DNA of 64,000 nt, from the NCBI GenBank assembly GCA_021464415.1, contig CM038467.1:28079248-28143247 (forward strand), in the 5' to 3' direction. Positions 1 to 12,166 of the stretch are shown one piece after another. The notes under the pieces are model-generated. The model made no database searches. It was not told where the DNA came from and was given only the letters and a program-made list of their open reading frames with translations. The stretch's first letter is position 1, and each line of letters starts with the position of its first letter. The position numbers were made by a program, and so were the translations under genes. This stretch comes from Lonicera japonica. Its lineage: Eukaryota; Streptophyta; Magnoliopsida; Dipsacales; Caprifoliaceae.

Positions 1-1047
1 TTCTCATTTCATCACTCATTATTGCTTTTTTAGTACTTTTGAGATAGGAAGCCGGCCATTGGAATAGAAGTATGAAAAATAATATAATTTTTGTCATGTA
101 ATTAATAAGAAGAAGAAAAAGAACAAGAACAAGAAAAGATATGGGTATATATAATTTTGGAAGATCAAATGATAATAAAATTATTTAATTAAGTTTTTAG
201 GAAATAAAAATTTAGGAAAGACCAATCTCAGAATATTTAAAAATATAACTCTTTCAAATTATTTATGAAAGGATAGTATAATTTACTTAATTAAATTTAT
301 AGAAAATAAAATCTAAGGAAGATCAATTGAAGATTTATTGGAAACACAAATCTTTTGATAAATTAATAGATTATTAACTTATCGATAAATTAATAAATTG
401 ATAAATTAAAGAGAAAATGGGTTATAAGACTTCACTCCGTAATGTTTTACAACTCTAAGGACAAACTTATATTTAACAAAGATAAGAAGGACTAATTTCA
501 TTATTTAATTCTAAATTAAGGACACTTTTGATAATATTGATTTATTTTAAGGATAATGAGAAATAATGATGTACAAAAATACCACTCATATAAACCTTTA
601 AACATGTAGTATAAACCTTTAAGCATCTTAACCCTCACTAACCCTGCTTTTGGAGTGTCCACTTGTATTTCTTCTACATTCGTTGCCATATCCGCCTCCC
701 AACACACCACCACTGCACCACCACCATCACCATCCGATATCCAATCGTATCGCCGAGAGGAGCGCCGTTCTCATCATCTTCTTCTTTTTCTTTTCTGCAG
801 GTGCAATCGTAAAATAGATGTAACTTTTGATCAAACTGTTGGATTGGGATGATTTTTTAATAAGTTGTTCAGAAGACAAAGTTACATTAACTATGCTAAA
901 AATCAAGATGATAGCCCAGCGGGATTTTGAAAAAAAAAATCTGATTGCAAACTCTTTTTTTAACGAACCCTACATCGATCTATATATATACATATATAAA
1001 TTAAGTGGATGTTGATCTCATCAATTTTGTTATTCTATGTTTTGTAA
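1..1047. other. AT-rich non-coding DNA, nothing recognised
   Basis: The stretch is AT-rich with short ORFs that show no recognisable domain. A pyrimidine-rich, proline/serine-coding segment near 655-850 could resemble a first exon, but it has no start context or partner exon that I can support. No RNA gene or clear transposon end was seen. Confidence 0.5.
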
Positions 1048-1232
1048 TGGTGCTAAAATTATTTTAGTATCATCTGGTTGTTGTCATGTGTGTTGACGGG
1101 TGTACTAAATGCATTTAGTACCTTTTGATTGTTGTCATGTGTAGCACATTCTAATTGTGGTGCTAAATGCATTTAGCACCTTCTGATTGTTGTCATGGTG
1201 CTAAATTGACAACAACCAGAAGGTGCTGTGAG
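1048..1232. repeat. Short tandem/inverted repeat with a 22-bp palindrome
   Basis: About three degenerate copies of a unit of about 50-60 bp, each pairing a TGCTAAATGCATTTAG-like palindrome with TTGTTGTCATG. The copy at 1159-1180 is a perfect 22-bp palindrome centred on ATGCAT. The segment ends with an inverted copy (AATTGACAACAACCAGAAGG). It could be the terminal or subterminal repeat of an unidentified element. Confidence 0.7.
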
Positions 1233-1239
1233 AATCCGC

Positions 1240-1836
1240 GAATGCGATCCCCGGGTCTCAATCCCGTGTTTTGGAGTCTTAAAACGTCGGAATGAATTTT
1301 CTCGTTTCATTTACTTCGATGCAGGGATAAATCCTATTTTTTACTTCTAAATGCAAGTGGATTCATTTAGAGTCGCCATCACGTTTTATGATAAAACATA
1401 CAAAAAGTTCGTATAGGGGTAAAGGCCAAAGTAAGCCTTATCCCCACACGTTTTGTTTACGGAACCGAGATTCTATAGGGATCGGGGAATGTGTTACGGT
1501 TTGGGAAGGTGTTAGGCACCCATTCCGCCTTTCAGTCTCTAATGGCTTTACATGTTTATTCTATATTGAAAATTTTGGATGCCTCTACTAACAAGTCTAC
1601 TACTTTTCTAAAATGCGTTTTTGTAAAAAAACTTGATTTTGGAAAAAAATGGGAAAGGGGATAAAAACCTTGTATTTCGTAATCTGATGTTTTGATTTTG
1701 TAAATGATGAAATGCAAGTGACAAAATTAGTGATTTTTGGAATTTTGAGACGATATTATAATATCGTTTACTCAAATAACATAATTAGTTTTATCATTAT
1801 TTTGATTGTTTTGGAAAAGAAGTCGGATTCTCTGTT
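1240..1836 (+). mobile_element. Relic resembling Tat/Ogre-type gypsy LTR or leader
   Basis: Around 1369-1530 the text reads like the conserved leader of plant Tat/Ogre retrotransposons: a GAGTCGCCA block, then GTAAAGGCC, then a GGAAGGTGTTAGGCACCC block. This is recognition from memory of the family, not an alignment. The sequence is interrupted at 1836 by the gypsy element that follows and appears to resume at 6375, because removing that element and one copy of its target duplication rejoins the flanks. No coding potential was seen. Confidence 0.4.
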
Positions 1837-3451
1837 TGATAAACGCATAATATTGTCATGCATAAGCTCTTTTTCGGAGTCGCTTGACGCGTTTATTGCA
1901 TTAATTCTGCCTAATTATCCACTTATCTCGAGATTAGTGTTTTAGCGAGTTTTATATCTATAGGCATAGGATGCAATGGCCTTCGAGGAATTGATCAAGT
2001 GCTAGCCAAAAGCTTGCAAAAGTGCTAATTTGAAGAATTTCCAGACCCATGATCGATCATGGAATTCCATGATTGATCATGGTACAAAAATCAAACAGCC
2101 AAAGCACCCCATAATCAATCATGCTTCCTACCAGGTTCAATCGTGGGTTTGGCGGGGACAGACACCAACTACTACTTTTAGCCTTTTTTTGGTTATTTTT
2201 GTCTAGAGATATTTTCCCTTATTTATTTTATTAGTTCTTGTACATCTTTGGCTAGTTTTTAATCCAAGGGAAGGAGGTAGATATGAGGATCTAGATTTTT
2301 ACACACAAGTTCTAGAGAGAAGGGAGAGCTCTTTGAGTATTGTTCTTCATTTTCCTTTGTAAATTTTTAATTATAAGAATGATTTCTTCTTCTATAATAT
2401 TTGTTTTTGCATTTATTATGGAGTAGTCTATTACTAAGGTTACGGAGGTTGATTGCGATATGATTTTCGGTGATTATTAACTCAATCCATGTTTAAAGTT
2501 TAATAAATATTTGTGAATCCTTTTCTTTATTATATCTTCCATTCTTTCAAGCTTTCTAGGTATTTTCATATTAAGTTAAGACTTTATATGCCTTGTATAT
2601 TTAGTTCATGGTTGTTAATAAACATACAACATATTTATATGGTTCTAGAAAGCTTGTAGTCTCTTTCCCCCATCTATGGAGCTTTTTCCTCTTTGTAGAA
2701 ATTATGAATAGTTCTTAAAATTCCATAGATGGGTTATAAATTTGTTTAGCTTATCTTTGATTCATTTATTGATATATTGAGCGCTTCTTACACTATGTAT
2801 AATACTTAGACTCTTTATTTTCTACCCTAATTGATAAACGATGAGTTGACGAATTTATCCCATAAACTTCATTCCGTTTCATTGTTAGGATTCACTTTCT
2901 AATTTTCATTCTTTAAATCATGAGATTTCATACACTTGCTTTATGTTAAATCTTTTTACGATGAGTTTGTCATATCTATCTTGGATTAACTTCATCGGGA
3001 ATGGATTGCCTTGCTTCACACCCATAGCTAAGAGGTAGGAATGATGGCCTCATCTTTGGTGGAATGTTGTTTGTCTCTTTCTTGATATAGCTTCGATCAG
3101 GGAATGAGTCGCCTAGCGTCGCACCCTTTGCTATTGAGAGATACACTAACATTCCCCATATCTCAAGAAATATTGTGTTGAAATCTATGTATGAGATTGC
3201 AATTACCATCCATTGTATCGCAACTAACTTCCCAATACCCTAGTGCTTTCTTATCACTTCTCACAACCATTTTAATTTACGTTGTTCGATTTCAAAAACC
3301 AACTTACACAACTAGAAAAATCGTATAATATGTAATCCATTCCACTCCTTTTCGACTATCCCTGTGGTTCGACACTCGGACTTCCGAGACTATATTATAA
3401 CTTGACATGCCTGCACTTGAGTTACCACAACGCGATATTCTATTGGCGTCA
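1837..3451 (+). repeat. 5' LTR of the gypsy element
   Basis: About 1.6 kb, TG...CA bounded (TGATAAACGC ... TTGGCGTCA). The left ~100 bp matches the LTR start of the gypsy copies at 8909 and, reversed, at 37832. The right end matches the LTR remnant at 6250-6369. LTR length and the tRNA-Asp primer site fit the Athila/Tat clade. Confidence 0.85.
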
Positions 3452-3457
3452 AGTTTT

Positions 3458-3475
3458 TGGCGCCGTTGCTGGAGA
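3458..3475 (+). other. Primer binding site, tRNA-Asp type
   Basis: TGGCGCCGTTGCTGGAGA begins six bases after the LTR end. TGGCGCCGTTGCCGGGG is the usual tRNA-Asp-complementary primer site of plant Athila/Tat elements; this copy differs at a few positions. Confidence 0.85.
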
Positions 3476-3671
3476 TAAGGCAAAAGGAGGATTACGGGTT
3501 TTGTACAAAACCATTCTGTAAGTATTTCTCTCTATTAAATTAATTCATTTTTCTCCCTTATTTTTTATTTTATTTTGTAGAGTTTTCGAGGAGCTATTCG
3601 GATAGTTTCTCCGAGCCCATGCAAGGGCAATTATTCTTAGAAATTCGAATTACCCTCCCGGATCGTCAACA

Positions 3672-5370
3672 ATGTCAAACCACGGAAGCGACAACGAGGC
3701 GAAAGGCGCAAACAATGTTCCTCTGGTTAGGGCAATGAGGGATTATCTCCAACCCCCTCGTGCGACTTCCAACTCATGCATCGTGCTTCCCACCAGACAA
3801 GCGGGCGCTTTCTCTTTCAAACCGAGTATGCTTCAACATATCCCTTCTTTTCACGATATGGAATCGAATAAATCCATATTTGCATTTAAAAGACTTTAAA
3901 GAGTATGCTCCACATTTCGTGAGACAAACACTGACGAAGACATCATGCGTTTAAAGCTCTTTCTTTTGTCCCTAAAAGATAAAGGAAAAATTTGGTTAAA
4001 TGCTCAAAGACAATAATCAATTTGGTCTTGGTAAGAGCTTCAATCGGAGTTTTTAAAAAAATTATTTCCTGTCCATATGACCAATGCTTTGAGAAAGGCA
4101 ATATCCGATTTTTCCTCCAAAGAAAATTAAAGTTTTTATAAGTGTTGGGAAAGATATAATGAGCTATTAAACGCATGCCCTCATCAGGGTCACGAAACGT
4201 GGAGTCTTGTTAGTTACTTTTATGAATCTCTCACCCCAAAAATGCGAACCTATGTTGAGACCATGTGTATTGGTCAATTCTTGAGCAAACATCCCAAGGA
4301 GGCTTTGTTATTTTTTGATGAACTAGCGGAAGGTGCCTAAAATTGGAATACTTATACCGAGGAACCGAGAGCCAAACTTATAGAAAAGGGTAGGTTGTAC
4401 CAAATCTCTAATGAGGATGACGTGGGAGCGAGATAGTTCCAATTGTCTAAGAAGGTAGAGGCAATGGAGGCAAGCAAACTTAGAGAAACCAACGTAGGAT
4501 GCTCTAGTCAAGTGTGCATCATTTGTGAGAAGTCGGGACACACAACCGAGGATTGCTCTACCATTTCCGCTTTTCAAGAAGTCCTACAAAATCCCTTCCA
4601 AGTCAATGCGTTGAATCAATACAACCAAAACCGTCAACAAAATGACCCTTATTCGCAAAAGTTTAACGAGGGGTGGAAGAATCACCCCAATTTTAGTTGG
4701 GGAGAAAATCAAAGTCAAAACCATAACCAATATCATCAAAACCAAAGGTAGCAACAACCTCAAAACTCTTTCACTCCACCACAAAACCAAAACCAAAATT
4801 TAGAAACTTTGTTAAAAAAATTGTGGATAAGACGGATCGTGATGTGGGTGATTTGAAAACCCAAATGTCTAACCTCACCACCGTCCTAACGACCCAAGAG
4901 AAGGGAAAATTCCCGTCTCAACCTTTAGTTAATCCTAGAGGCCAAGCTTTGGTGATAGAGGGAGGAGAGTCGAGTAGCCAATTAGAAGAACTCAAATTCA
5001 TCACGACCTTCAGAGCGGAAAGGTTTTAGACAAGACTATTGTTCCTAAAATCCCTAAGGTGGCGGACATAGTTGAATCTACGAGTGTTGAGGAGTCGAAG
5101 GTTAAAAAGGTTGAAAGAAGATAGAAGAAGAGAGATGAAGAGAAATAAGGAAATAAAGATCTCGAAAAAATAAAAAATGGGATCAAAGTCCCTTTTCCAG
5201 AAAGGTTGAACCAACCATCCAAATCTAATACCGAGATTTTGGATATGTTTTAGCAAATGAAAATCAACATTCCTTTGCTTGACGCAGTCAAGCAAATACC
5301 TTCGTATGCTAAGTTCCTCAAGGACTTATGCACAAAAAAATGAAGGTTAAATATCAAGAAGAAGGCCTTC
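3672..5370 (+). pseudogene. Decayed gypsy gag
   Basis: Starting at ATG 3672, the reading hops between frames through the capsid region (a MRDYLQPPR motif near the N-terminus, also present in the gag at 35991) to a CCHC zinc knuckle, CIICEKSGHTTEDC, at about 4519-4560. Frameshifts and stop codons lie at about 3897, 4440, 4750 and 5030, so no full Gag can be made. The minus-strand element at 34417-35991 has the same gag in better condition. Gag would package the element RNA; this copy cannot. Confidence 0.8.
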
Positions 5371-6246
5371 ATGGCGGAGCAAATGAGCTCCATCATGCAA
5401 GGCACGAGAGCTCCCAAGTTCAAAGACCCCGGTTGTCCCACAATTTCGTGTGTCATAACAAATTGTAGGATAAAAAATGCATTACTAGATTTGGGAGCAA
5501 ATGTAAACGTGCTCCCATATTCTGTTTACCAACAATTGGGGTTAGGTGAATTGAAATCCACGAGGATTACGATCCAATTGGAGGACCGATCCGTTAAGAT
5601 CCCAAGAGGGGTAGTCGAGGATGTTCTTGTCCAAATCGACAAGTTTTATTTTCTGGTTGATTTCATCATCCTCGACATGCAACCCGTGTCGAACCCATCT
5701 AACGAGATTCCGGTCATTCTTGGACGACCATTTCTTGCCACGTCTAATGCCATTATCAATTGTAAGAATGGAATCGCTAAGTTAACTTTTGGTAACATGA
5801 CTCTAGACATTAATGTGTTCTCTTTAAATAAGCAAAAAGATGATTATGAAGAAGAAAGTGAACACGTCAACATGATAGAATCTTTGGTCCAAGACGACTT
5901 TGTTGCCACTGTAGAATCGGATTCTATGGAAGGTTTTCTAACCAGTTTCGATGAACCCGAAGAATGTATGCAAGTATTTTCTTTGTTGGATAAACAGGTT
6001 AATTCATCTGATGATCAAGAAGAAAACACACCCACGTCCACCAAAAAGCTTGAAAGCCAAATCGAGCTAAAGCCATTACCGAGCAATTTAAAGCATGCCT
6101 TCTTAAGAACTTTTCAAGCTCGTTATCTAAATGGATTTAGAAAAGCCAAAGTGGATTCCTCCACTTTTCACCAATCTTTTCACATTGAGGAAAATGTCTT
6201 CTTCAAGTTGGGGGGTATGCGTATTCCAACCAAAAAAATCGTATAA
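5371..6246 (+). CDS. Gypsy aspartic protease region (open frame, element truncated)
   Basis: An open 291-codon frame. The retropepsin active-site motif D-L-G-A lies at about residue 40 (ALLDLGANVNVLP), followed by the flap-like and ILGRPFLATS motifs typical of plant gypsy proteases. It is the C-terminal part of what would be a Gag-Pol polyprotein: an upstream frame break separates it from gag and the ATG is probably internal. Its C-terminus (about the last five codons, ending KKIV) is created by the deletion that fused it to LTR sequence. RT should follow and is absent. The homologue at 33535-34323 has D-L-R-A in the active site, so this copy is the better preserved of the two. Confidence 0.8.
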   Translation: MAEQMSSIMQGTRAPKFKDPGCPTISCVITNCRIKNALLDLGANVNVLPYSVYQQLGLGELKSTRITIQLEDRSVKIPRGVVEDVLVQIDKFYFLVDFIILDMQPVSNPSNEIPVILGRPFLATSNAIINCKNGIAKLTFGNMTLDINVFSLNKQKDDYEEESEHVNMIESLVQDDFVATVESDSMEGFLTSFDEPEECMQVFSLLDKQVNSSDDQEENTPTSTKKLESQIELKPLPSNLKHAFLRTFQARYLNGFRKAKVDSSTFHQSFHIEENVFFKLGGMRIPTKKIV

Positions 6247-6369
6247 TTTATAATCCATTCCATTCCTTTTCGACTATCCCTGTGGTTCGACACTCGGACT
6301 TTCGAGACTATATTATAACTTGGCGTGCCTACACTTGGGCTACCGCAATGCGATATTCTATCGGTGTCA
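6236..6369 (+). repeat. 3' LTR remnant (last ~130 bp)
   Basis: It closely matches 3318-3451 and ends at the target duplication. About 1.5 kb of the 3' LTR is missing. Confidence 0.85.
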
Positions 6370-8149
6370 CTGTTGGAATTAATTTGATATGGATTTGGAC
6401 TCTTTACCACAATCTATATGGGAGATTGGATATTCCCGATCTTAATCCTTTAAGTAAGTTTTATTGTTCCAGGTTTTGAAAACTTAATTTATTCAGATAA
6501 TGATATACTTACTTCTTTTGATTTTCGAGAAGGGTTTTATCAAGGTTTTGTTTAGAGAAAACAATAGACTATTTGTAACATAACAATAAGTTTATTCAAT
6601 TAGAAATTGGACAGAACAATGGATATAAACAGAGGAAAACAAGTACAGATATATATAAACTTTAAATACTATAAGAAACTTTATTTACCTTCCCGACGAG
6701 ATAAATAGAATAAGAAAGAGAAAAAATATAATATGACCAAAGATAATCCGATGGATATAGTCTTTTCTTCTTTAGATACAGTCAATAATTCGACTTTGAA
6801 TTCTGAGACGTCGAGTATTGATAACTCGTAGATTCCTTGAGAGCTTGATAATAATAATTTACACTTTGAAGATCTTGAAAATCAGAATTTTAGAAAAAGA
6901 TAATAGTCTTTTCTTTTCCAAAGTTGTTGTCCTTTGAACCCTTGTGGGAGTTTGTCACGCAACAAACGGTTGAAGGGTTGTCCTTGACAAACAGATATGT
7001 CAAGGAGTAGATGGTCTCGGTCAGAGGGGTTTGCTGTGCGACATCTGAAGGTTTGTTGTGCGATAATCGGGTTTGTCGCACGACAAAAGCCTCTAAAAAT
7101 TGGTTTGTGGAACAATAAATCCTTTTGGGAATAAATTTGTTGGGCTACAAACTTTCCGAAGCAGTTTCTAGTATTTTGGATGAGTTCTAGGCTCAAAAAG
7201 GTGTTTTTTTGATGGTTTTAGGGTTCTTGCGGGTGTCACGGATTGGGGTATCTATAGACCCTCTCGACTCAAGTTCCTTACTTGCAAGGAATTGAGGTGA
7301 CTAGAAGAGACCACTATCCATGACTCCTGCAAAAACTCTAAGAGAGTGCACGTATGCAAAAGTGTTCGTAAGTGCCTCCGGGGAGGTCTTTCCTTACTTG
7401 ACTGCCTCTTGGGAGGACTTTGTTTGCTCCACGTGCCCCTCTGGGAAGACTTCCTTTGCTCCACTGCCCCTAAAAATGAAGGATAATTACCTCCGAAAAG
7501 GGATTTATGCTTTAAGATTTGCCTTTGGAGAGGGCTTATGTTTGCGATTTTTAAGAAATCATGCTCTCTATATCTTTTCCCTCTACTAGAATGAGAAAGA
7601 GAAAATTCATAGGAGGTGAAGGAACTCGTCATAAGTTTATTTAATCCAGTTATATTTTCTACCCTCTGGGAATCTCTTGAAATTTCACATACTTGTTTAG
7701 TTTCTTGAGAAAGAACACTTCTTCTGAGATAACAGTTTTCTAGGTTTCATCAGTTTTCACAAAGTGATGATTCGAAGAATTATTTCCAAGCCATCTATTT
7801 TGTATCGTGTTGAAAAGAAAATTTATTTGAAATGAATCTCTGATCTTTTTGGTCCTTATATGTTATCCTTTTGAGGAATTCGTGGGCCCACGTTGCTTTA
7901 TAATTTTCGAGGTCCTTATTTCTCCTTCGTTTTGGAAAGCTTTTCTTGGCCCTCTCTGTTTTTGACCAAGAGCCCTTTTGACTCGTTCGACATGATCAGG
8001 AGCCCTTTTGACCCGATGCTCATGGTGTCCTACGCTACAGCCCCTACCACGACGACTAGGATGCCCTCGATTGGTATAGCGAGGATGGTGTGGATCGCGC
8101 GTGTGGCCGTTCCATGGTCTACTGGGACGTGACCTGGGTTGTTTCTAAA
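6370..8149. other. Non-coding, LTR-like sequence; continuation of the 1240-1836 relic
   Basis: No ORF with a recognisable domain. It holds near-repeats of a TTTGTYGYRCGACA motif (6950-7090) and a degenerate repeat with GGGAGGACTTTGTTTGCTCC-like units (7370-7470). Removal of the gypsy element makes this continuous with 1240-1836, so it may be one old LTR. Element identity is uncertain. Confidence 0.4.
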
Positions 8150-9215
8150 AGATCCTCCTTAGATGGGACATATGCATAGCACTTACAAGAGATTTGAAAA
8201 CTTGGATGACTTTTAAACTTAATATTAACTTTAAGCTTCACTTGACTAATTCATAAGTCATTTTGTCTAATATTAAGGATAGGCAAAGGTTACCATATGA
8301 AAAAAGGGTAAATAGCTTCCTTTGTCAAAAAAAAAAGAAAAGCTATGAATGCAAAACCACAAAATGAGACCGCTGCCTTCCATAGAGATGCAAACAACTT
8401 TGAGCTAATTTAGCAAAAAATCCAAGTAAAAGATAAAGAAAAGTGCTTAAAATCGACAAAGTTCTTAAAATTGACAAAGTTCTTGAGCTTTTGTTTTTGA
8501 AAGATTTCTCTCTACCACTATTGATGAATAGAATTATTTATGATTAAGAGTGATTGTGTCAATATTCCATATGCATAGTGTGTTCAAATGAAAATGTGGA
8601 GCTAGTTTCTAAAAGAGATTGTAAGCAATGGAGATCGTCATTCAAATGCCAACATTCCAAAAATTGTAATAGTAATGTCAAACACTTAAATCAATTCATG
8701 GAAATGATTCAATGCTACTTCTTTGAGTTTAAACTTCGAATGTTTGTGGGTATCATCACTGTAAACCCTCACGAGACAGAACTCGTCTTCTAGGGGAGCT
8801 TAGGAGTTCAAAGGCTTAATGCATGTGCTAAATGCATTTTCGGTCATTATACTTAGCTATTTTCTATTTTCTTGCTAAAGGAATAGCGAGAGATAAGTCA
8901 GGAGAAATTGATAAATGCATAATATTGTCATTCATATGCTCATTTTCAAAGTCGTTTGACGCGTTTAACTCTCTAAAATCATTTGATTTGCTAAATTATC
9001 TCGTGATTAGTCTCGTAACATATTTTGTATTTAACATTGCTTGGAAAAGCATTTTTTTTGTCTATTTTGTTGCATTTAGATCTCGAGAAATTCATTGAGT
9101 AAAAGAAGAATGATCAACCGAGCAATTTTTGGCCTTTAAAAGAAAAAGTCAACGAAAAGTCAAATAGTTGTATCAATCGAGCTCATTCCTTGATCTATCG
9201 AGAGTTGACAACAAG
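8150..9215 (+). mobile_element. 3' end of a gypsy (Athila-type) element with the start of its 3' LTR
   Basis: 8150-8900 matches, in reverse complement, the untranslated region between integrase and LTR of the minus-strand gypsy element (about 29340-30010). A polypurine stretch (GGAGAAA at about 8901-8907) precedes an LTR start, TGATAAATGC, at 8909. The LTR match fades at about 9100 and the copia element begins at 9216. The rest of the element is absent. Confidence 0.75.
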
Positions 9216-10133
9216 TGTTGGATATATCTAGGTTTTTTCTACATAAACAAGAGTTGTATAACAAAATGATTACAAGAATTTCTCTCTAAAATAAGGAGGG
9301 CACAATTGATAATAGCCTCTCTCTTATAATAAGAAAAAACACTATCACTCTAACAAAGGAAAGACTATAAATGTTTAGGAGAAACTTAACAAGTTTTTCT
9401 CTCTAACTCTCTCCCTCTCTTTTTTTGTCACTCAAGAATGGGATGCCTTTCTAATGAAGGGGAGGCTTGTATATATAGTGGTGGAAAGGAGGTGGAACAA
9501 ATAATATACAGCTTAATGCTTAGTTGTCATTAGTTATCATTGAGTTGTATATTAGTTGTCATGATGACAACTAATTACAACCAATGTGTCAACTAATTCA
9601 AAATCAATTTGTATTCTTCCACTGTTATTGACTAATTCAAAGCCGTAATCTTTGATTCGTTCAGTTACTTAGCCATGAAGTATATGAATACTTATCAACT
9701 AACCTCCTTAACGTTGAAGCAAATGCTCACGGGTTGTTTGTTTTGGCCACTTAAATGTGAAGACTTAAAGTTTTTAGATTTAAGTGGTTTCAAAATTGTT
9801 TGTTTGCCAAAAAAATTAATTTGTTTGCCACTTAAAACTGAATATTTGCATCAAAAATTTTAAGTGGAAAATTAGCCACTTAAAACACCCTATTGTAAAA
9901 TACCTACTTTATCCTCTTTAAAACTTAAAACACCTTTCTCAAAATATCTAATAAGGGAAAAATTGTCATATTAAAAAAAAATCAGTTTTCAAATGTGTTA
10001 TATTCAAACAAAAAATATTTTTTCAGAAACATTTTTCAAAACTAAACAAACAGTTTTTTCAGTTTCAGTTTTCAAATTTAAGTTGTTTTATTAAACGCCA
10101 CCTTAGGGTCACAAAAGTGAGTTTACTTCAACA
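9216..10133 (-). repeat. Copia 3' LTR, interrupted by a ~370-bp insertion
   Basis: It aligns with the LTR at 14123-14803 through blocks such as ATGATTACAAGAATTTCTC and AAAGGAAAGACTATAA. About 370 bp (about 9733-10106) are extra relative to the other LTR. Confidence 0.8.
9733..10106. mobile_element. Insertion in the copia LTR, possible hAT-type MITE
   Basis: It is present in the left LTR and absent from the right one. It begins GGGTTGTTTGTTTTGGCCAC and, read from the other end, starts AAGGTGGCGTTTAATAAAAC. These GTTT-rich, weakly matching inverted ends followed by ACTTAAA resemble plant hAT MITEs. The flanks hold similar GCTCAC/GGTCAC but no clean 8-bp duplication. Confidence 0.45.
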
Positions 10134-10449
10134 TTTTTTCCACTTAAAGTCACTTTTGCAGTATCATTTCTACTTGCCATTTCCATGCTGCTTACGTTTC
10201 TGCTAGGCCAACAGATGATCGACATCAAATAAACCTGTCATTGCTGATCAGTTTTGTTAACATATTTGCTAGGTTGTCCTTCGTATGGATTTTCTATATA
10301 TCCACACTTCCTTCTTCCACCTTTCACGAACAAAGTGATATTGAACTCGTATGTGTTTTGTCTTCGAGTGAAATGGTGAATTCTTTGCTAGGTGCAAAGC
10401 ATTCTGACTATCACAAAATAAAGTAGTATTCTCTTATTTGTATTCGAGC

Positions 10450-11640
10450 TCCTCGAGTAGCATTTGCAACCATATTGCCTCTTTACTAGCTTGTGTAGCT
10501 GCAACGTATTCTGCCTCCATCGTTAATGTAGCCACAACATACTGCAATTTAGAAACCCAGCTTACACTCCTCTAGCAAGAGTAAACACATAACCACTAGT
10601 GGATTTGCTCTTATCAAGATCACTTGCATAATCCGAATCAATATGACTTTTAATAATAAAGTCTGATCCTCTATAACATAATGCAGCATTTGAGGTACCT
10701 TTGACATATCTTAGGATCCTTTTTGCAGTACTCCAATTCGCTTTACCAGGATTCACCACGTATCGACTACCCCTCCCACTGCTTGTGCAATGTCTGGTCT
10801 TGTACAAACCATAGTGAACATTAAACTACCCACTGCTGATGCATACGGTACTCGAGATATCTCCATCCTCTCTGCTTCGTTGCTAGGGCTCATACTTGAG
10901 GATAACTTGAAATTAATAGGAAGATGGGTAGATATTGGCTTACAATCTTGCATCTTAAAGCGTCGCAAGATTTTCTTCAAATAGTTCTTCTATGAAAGCC
11001 AAGTCTTTTTGTTATTTCTGTCTCGGTAAATTTGCATCCCTAGAATCTTGTTTACTAGTCCTAAGTCTTTCATTTCAAACTCCATAGCCAACTGTGCTTT
11101 CTGATCTTTAATAGGATTTTTGTTGGGGCCTGCTACCAATATATTGTCAACATACAACAACATAATAATGAAATCACCATCACTTAATCTCTTGTGGTAA
11201 GCACAAGGATCTAAACTAAGTCTGTTATACCCAAGGCACATGATAAAGGAATCAAATCTCTTATACGAAAACCACAGCACCTGTTTGATGCCATATAGAG
11301 ATTTGTTTAACCTGCAAACCAAGTTCTCTTTTCCTTTTTGTTCAAAACCTCCTGGTTGTAGCACGTAAATTTCTTCTTCAAGTTCTCCATGAAGAAATGC
11401 AGTTTTCACATCCAACTGCTCTATGTATAAATTAAACATAGCACACATTAACAGGACTACTGGAACTGTTATAAGCCTAACAACGAGAGATAATATCTCA
11501 TTAAAGTTAATACCCTCTTTTTGAGCAAATCCTTTCACCACCAATCTAGCACGATAACACTTCACTTGGTCATTGCCATCTCGTTTAATCTTGTAGACCC
11601 ATTTATTGCCGATGGCCTTTCTTCCTTGTCATAGTCAAAC
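10450..11640 (-). pseudogene. Copia reverse transcriptase / RNase H
   Basis: The minus-strand RT block 11565-10990 carries RLVVKGFAQKEGI and LDVKTAFLHGELEEEIY, both hallmarks of copia RT. The catalytic YVDD box reads YVDN (LLYVDNILVAG), losing the second catalytic aspartate. The frame then breaks, and RNase H continues at 10980-10562 with an SDYASDLDKSKST motif and a final KEAIWLQ-like tail at about 10450-10560. With a mutated active site and several frame breaks the enzyme is dead. Confidence 0.85.
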
Positions 11641-12166
11641 AAGATCCCATGTGTTGTTTTTATAAAAAACTTTAATTTCTTCTTACATTGCTGCCATCCA
11701 TAAAGAAACTTCTTGGCTTTTTATAGCCTCATGGAAAATTGATCCCTCCATTATGTCCTTCGAGTGCCAAGCTGGTTCTCTCCTCTCTCGAGTTGACCAT
11801 CAAACTTGTGGAGTTGCTCACTCAGCTTGTTCTTGTTCTTCATTCTCTGGTAGTGCTTCAGAAGAGTCTGAAACTTTTTGTTCTTGTCTTTCTTCAACAT
11901 AAACTGTATTAGTCTCTACTTTCTCTTTTAAAGTGCTATCATTTTTATTTTCTTATACTTTATCCTCTGTAAATATCACACCTCTGTTGATTATTACCCA
12001 GTGGGTAGTGGGATCCCACATGCGATACCCTTTAACTCCATCAGCATACCTTAAGAAAATGCTCTTTCTAGATTTGAATCCAATTTGACGTTTCTTGGGC
12101 ATTGTACATAGCATAAACAAGTCTTCCAAATGTATGTAAGTGAGAATAGTCAGCTGACTTACCAGT

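Larger units (their letters stand above)
1837..6369 (+). mobile_element. Ty3/gypsy (Athila-type) retrotransposon with deleted pol
   Basis: The element starts with TGATAAACGC and ends with GGTGTCA, and is flanked by a perfect 5-bp target duplication, CTGTT (1832-1836 and 6370-6374). The order is 5' LTR 1837-3451, tRNA-Asp-type primer site at 3458, decayed gag, aspartic protease ORF, then directly the last ~130 bp of an LTR. RT, RNase H, integrase and most of the 3' LTR are missing. The junction at about 6236-6250 lies in AAAAATCGTATAAT, a string also present in the 5' LTR (about 3315-3328), which suggests a microhomology deletion. The second gypsy element (27645-37832, minus) is a close relative. 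It cannot move by itself. Confidence 0.9.

Noticed and set aside
655..852. Ser/Pro-rich ORF as a possible gene start
   Set aside because: No domain, no partner exon, and low-complexity composition; not supported beyond chance.
1048..1232. CRISPR-like array
   Set aside because: Few degenerate units without uniform spacers, in a plant nuclear context.
6882..7196. 104-codon minus-strand ORF
   Set aside because: It covers near-repeats of a CGACA motif and looks like non-coding LTR sequence; no domain.
7252..7632. 126-codon minus-strand ORF
   Set aside because: It lies in a degenerate repeat of LTR-like DNA, overlaps an ORF on the other strand and has no recognisable domain.
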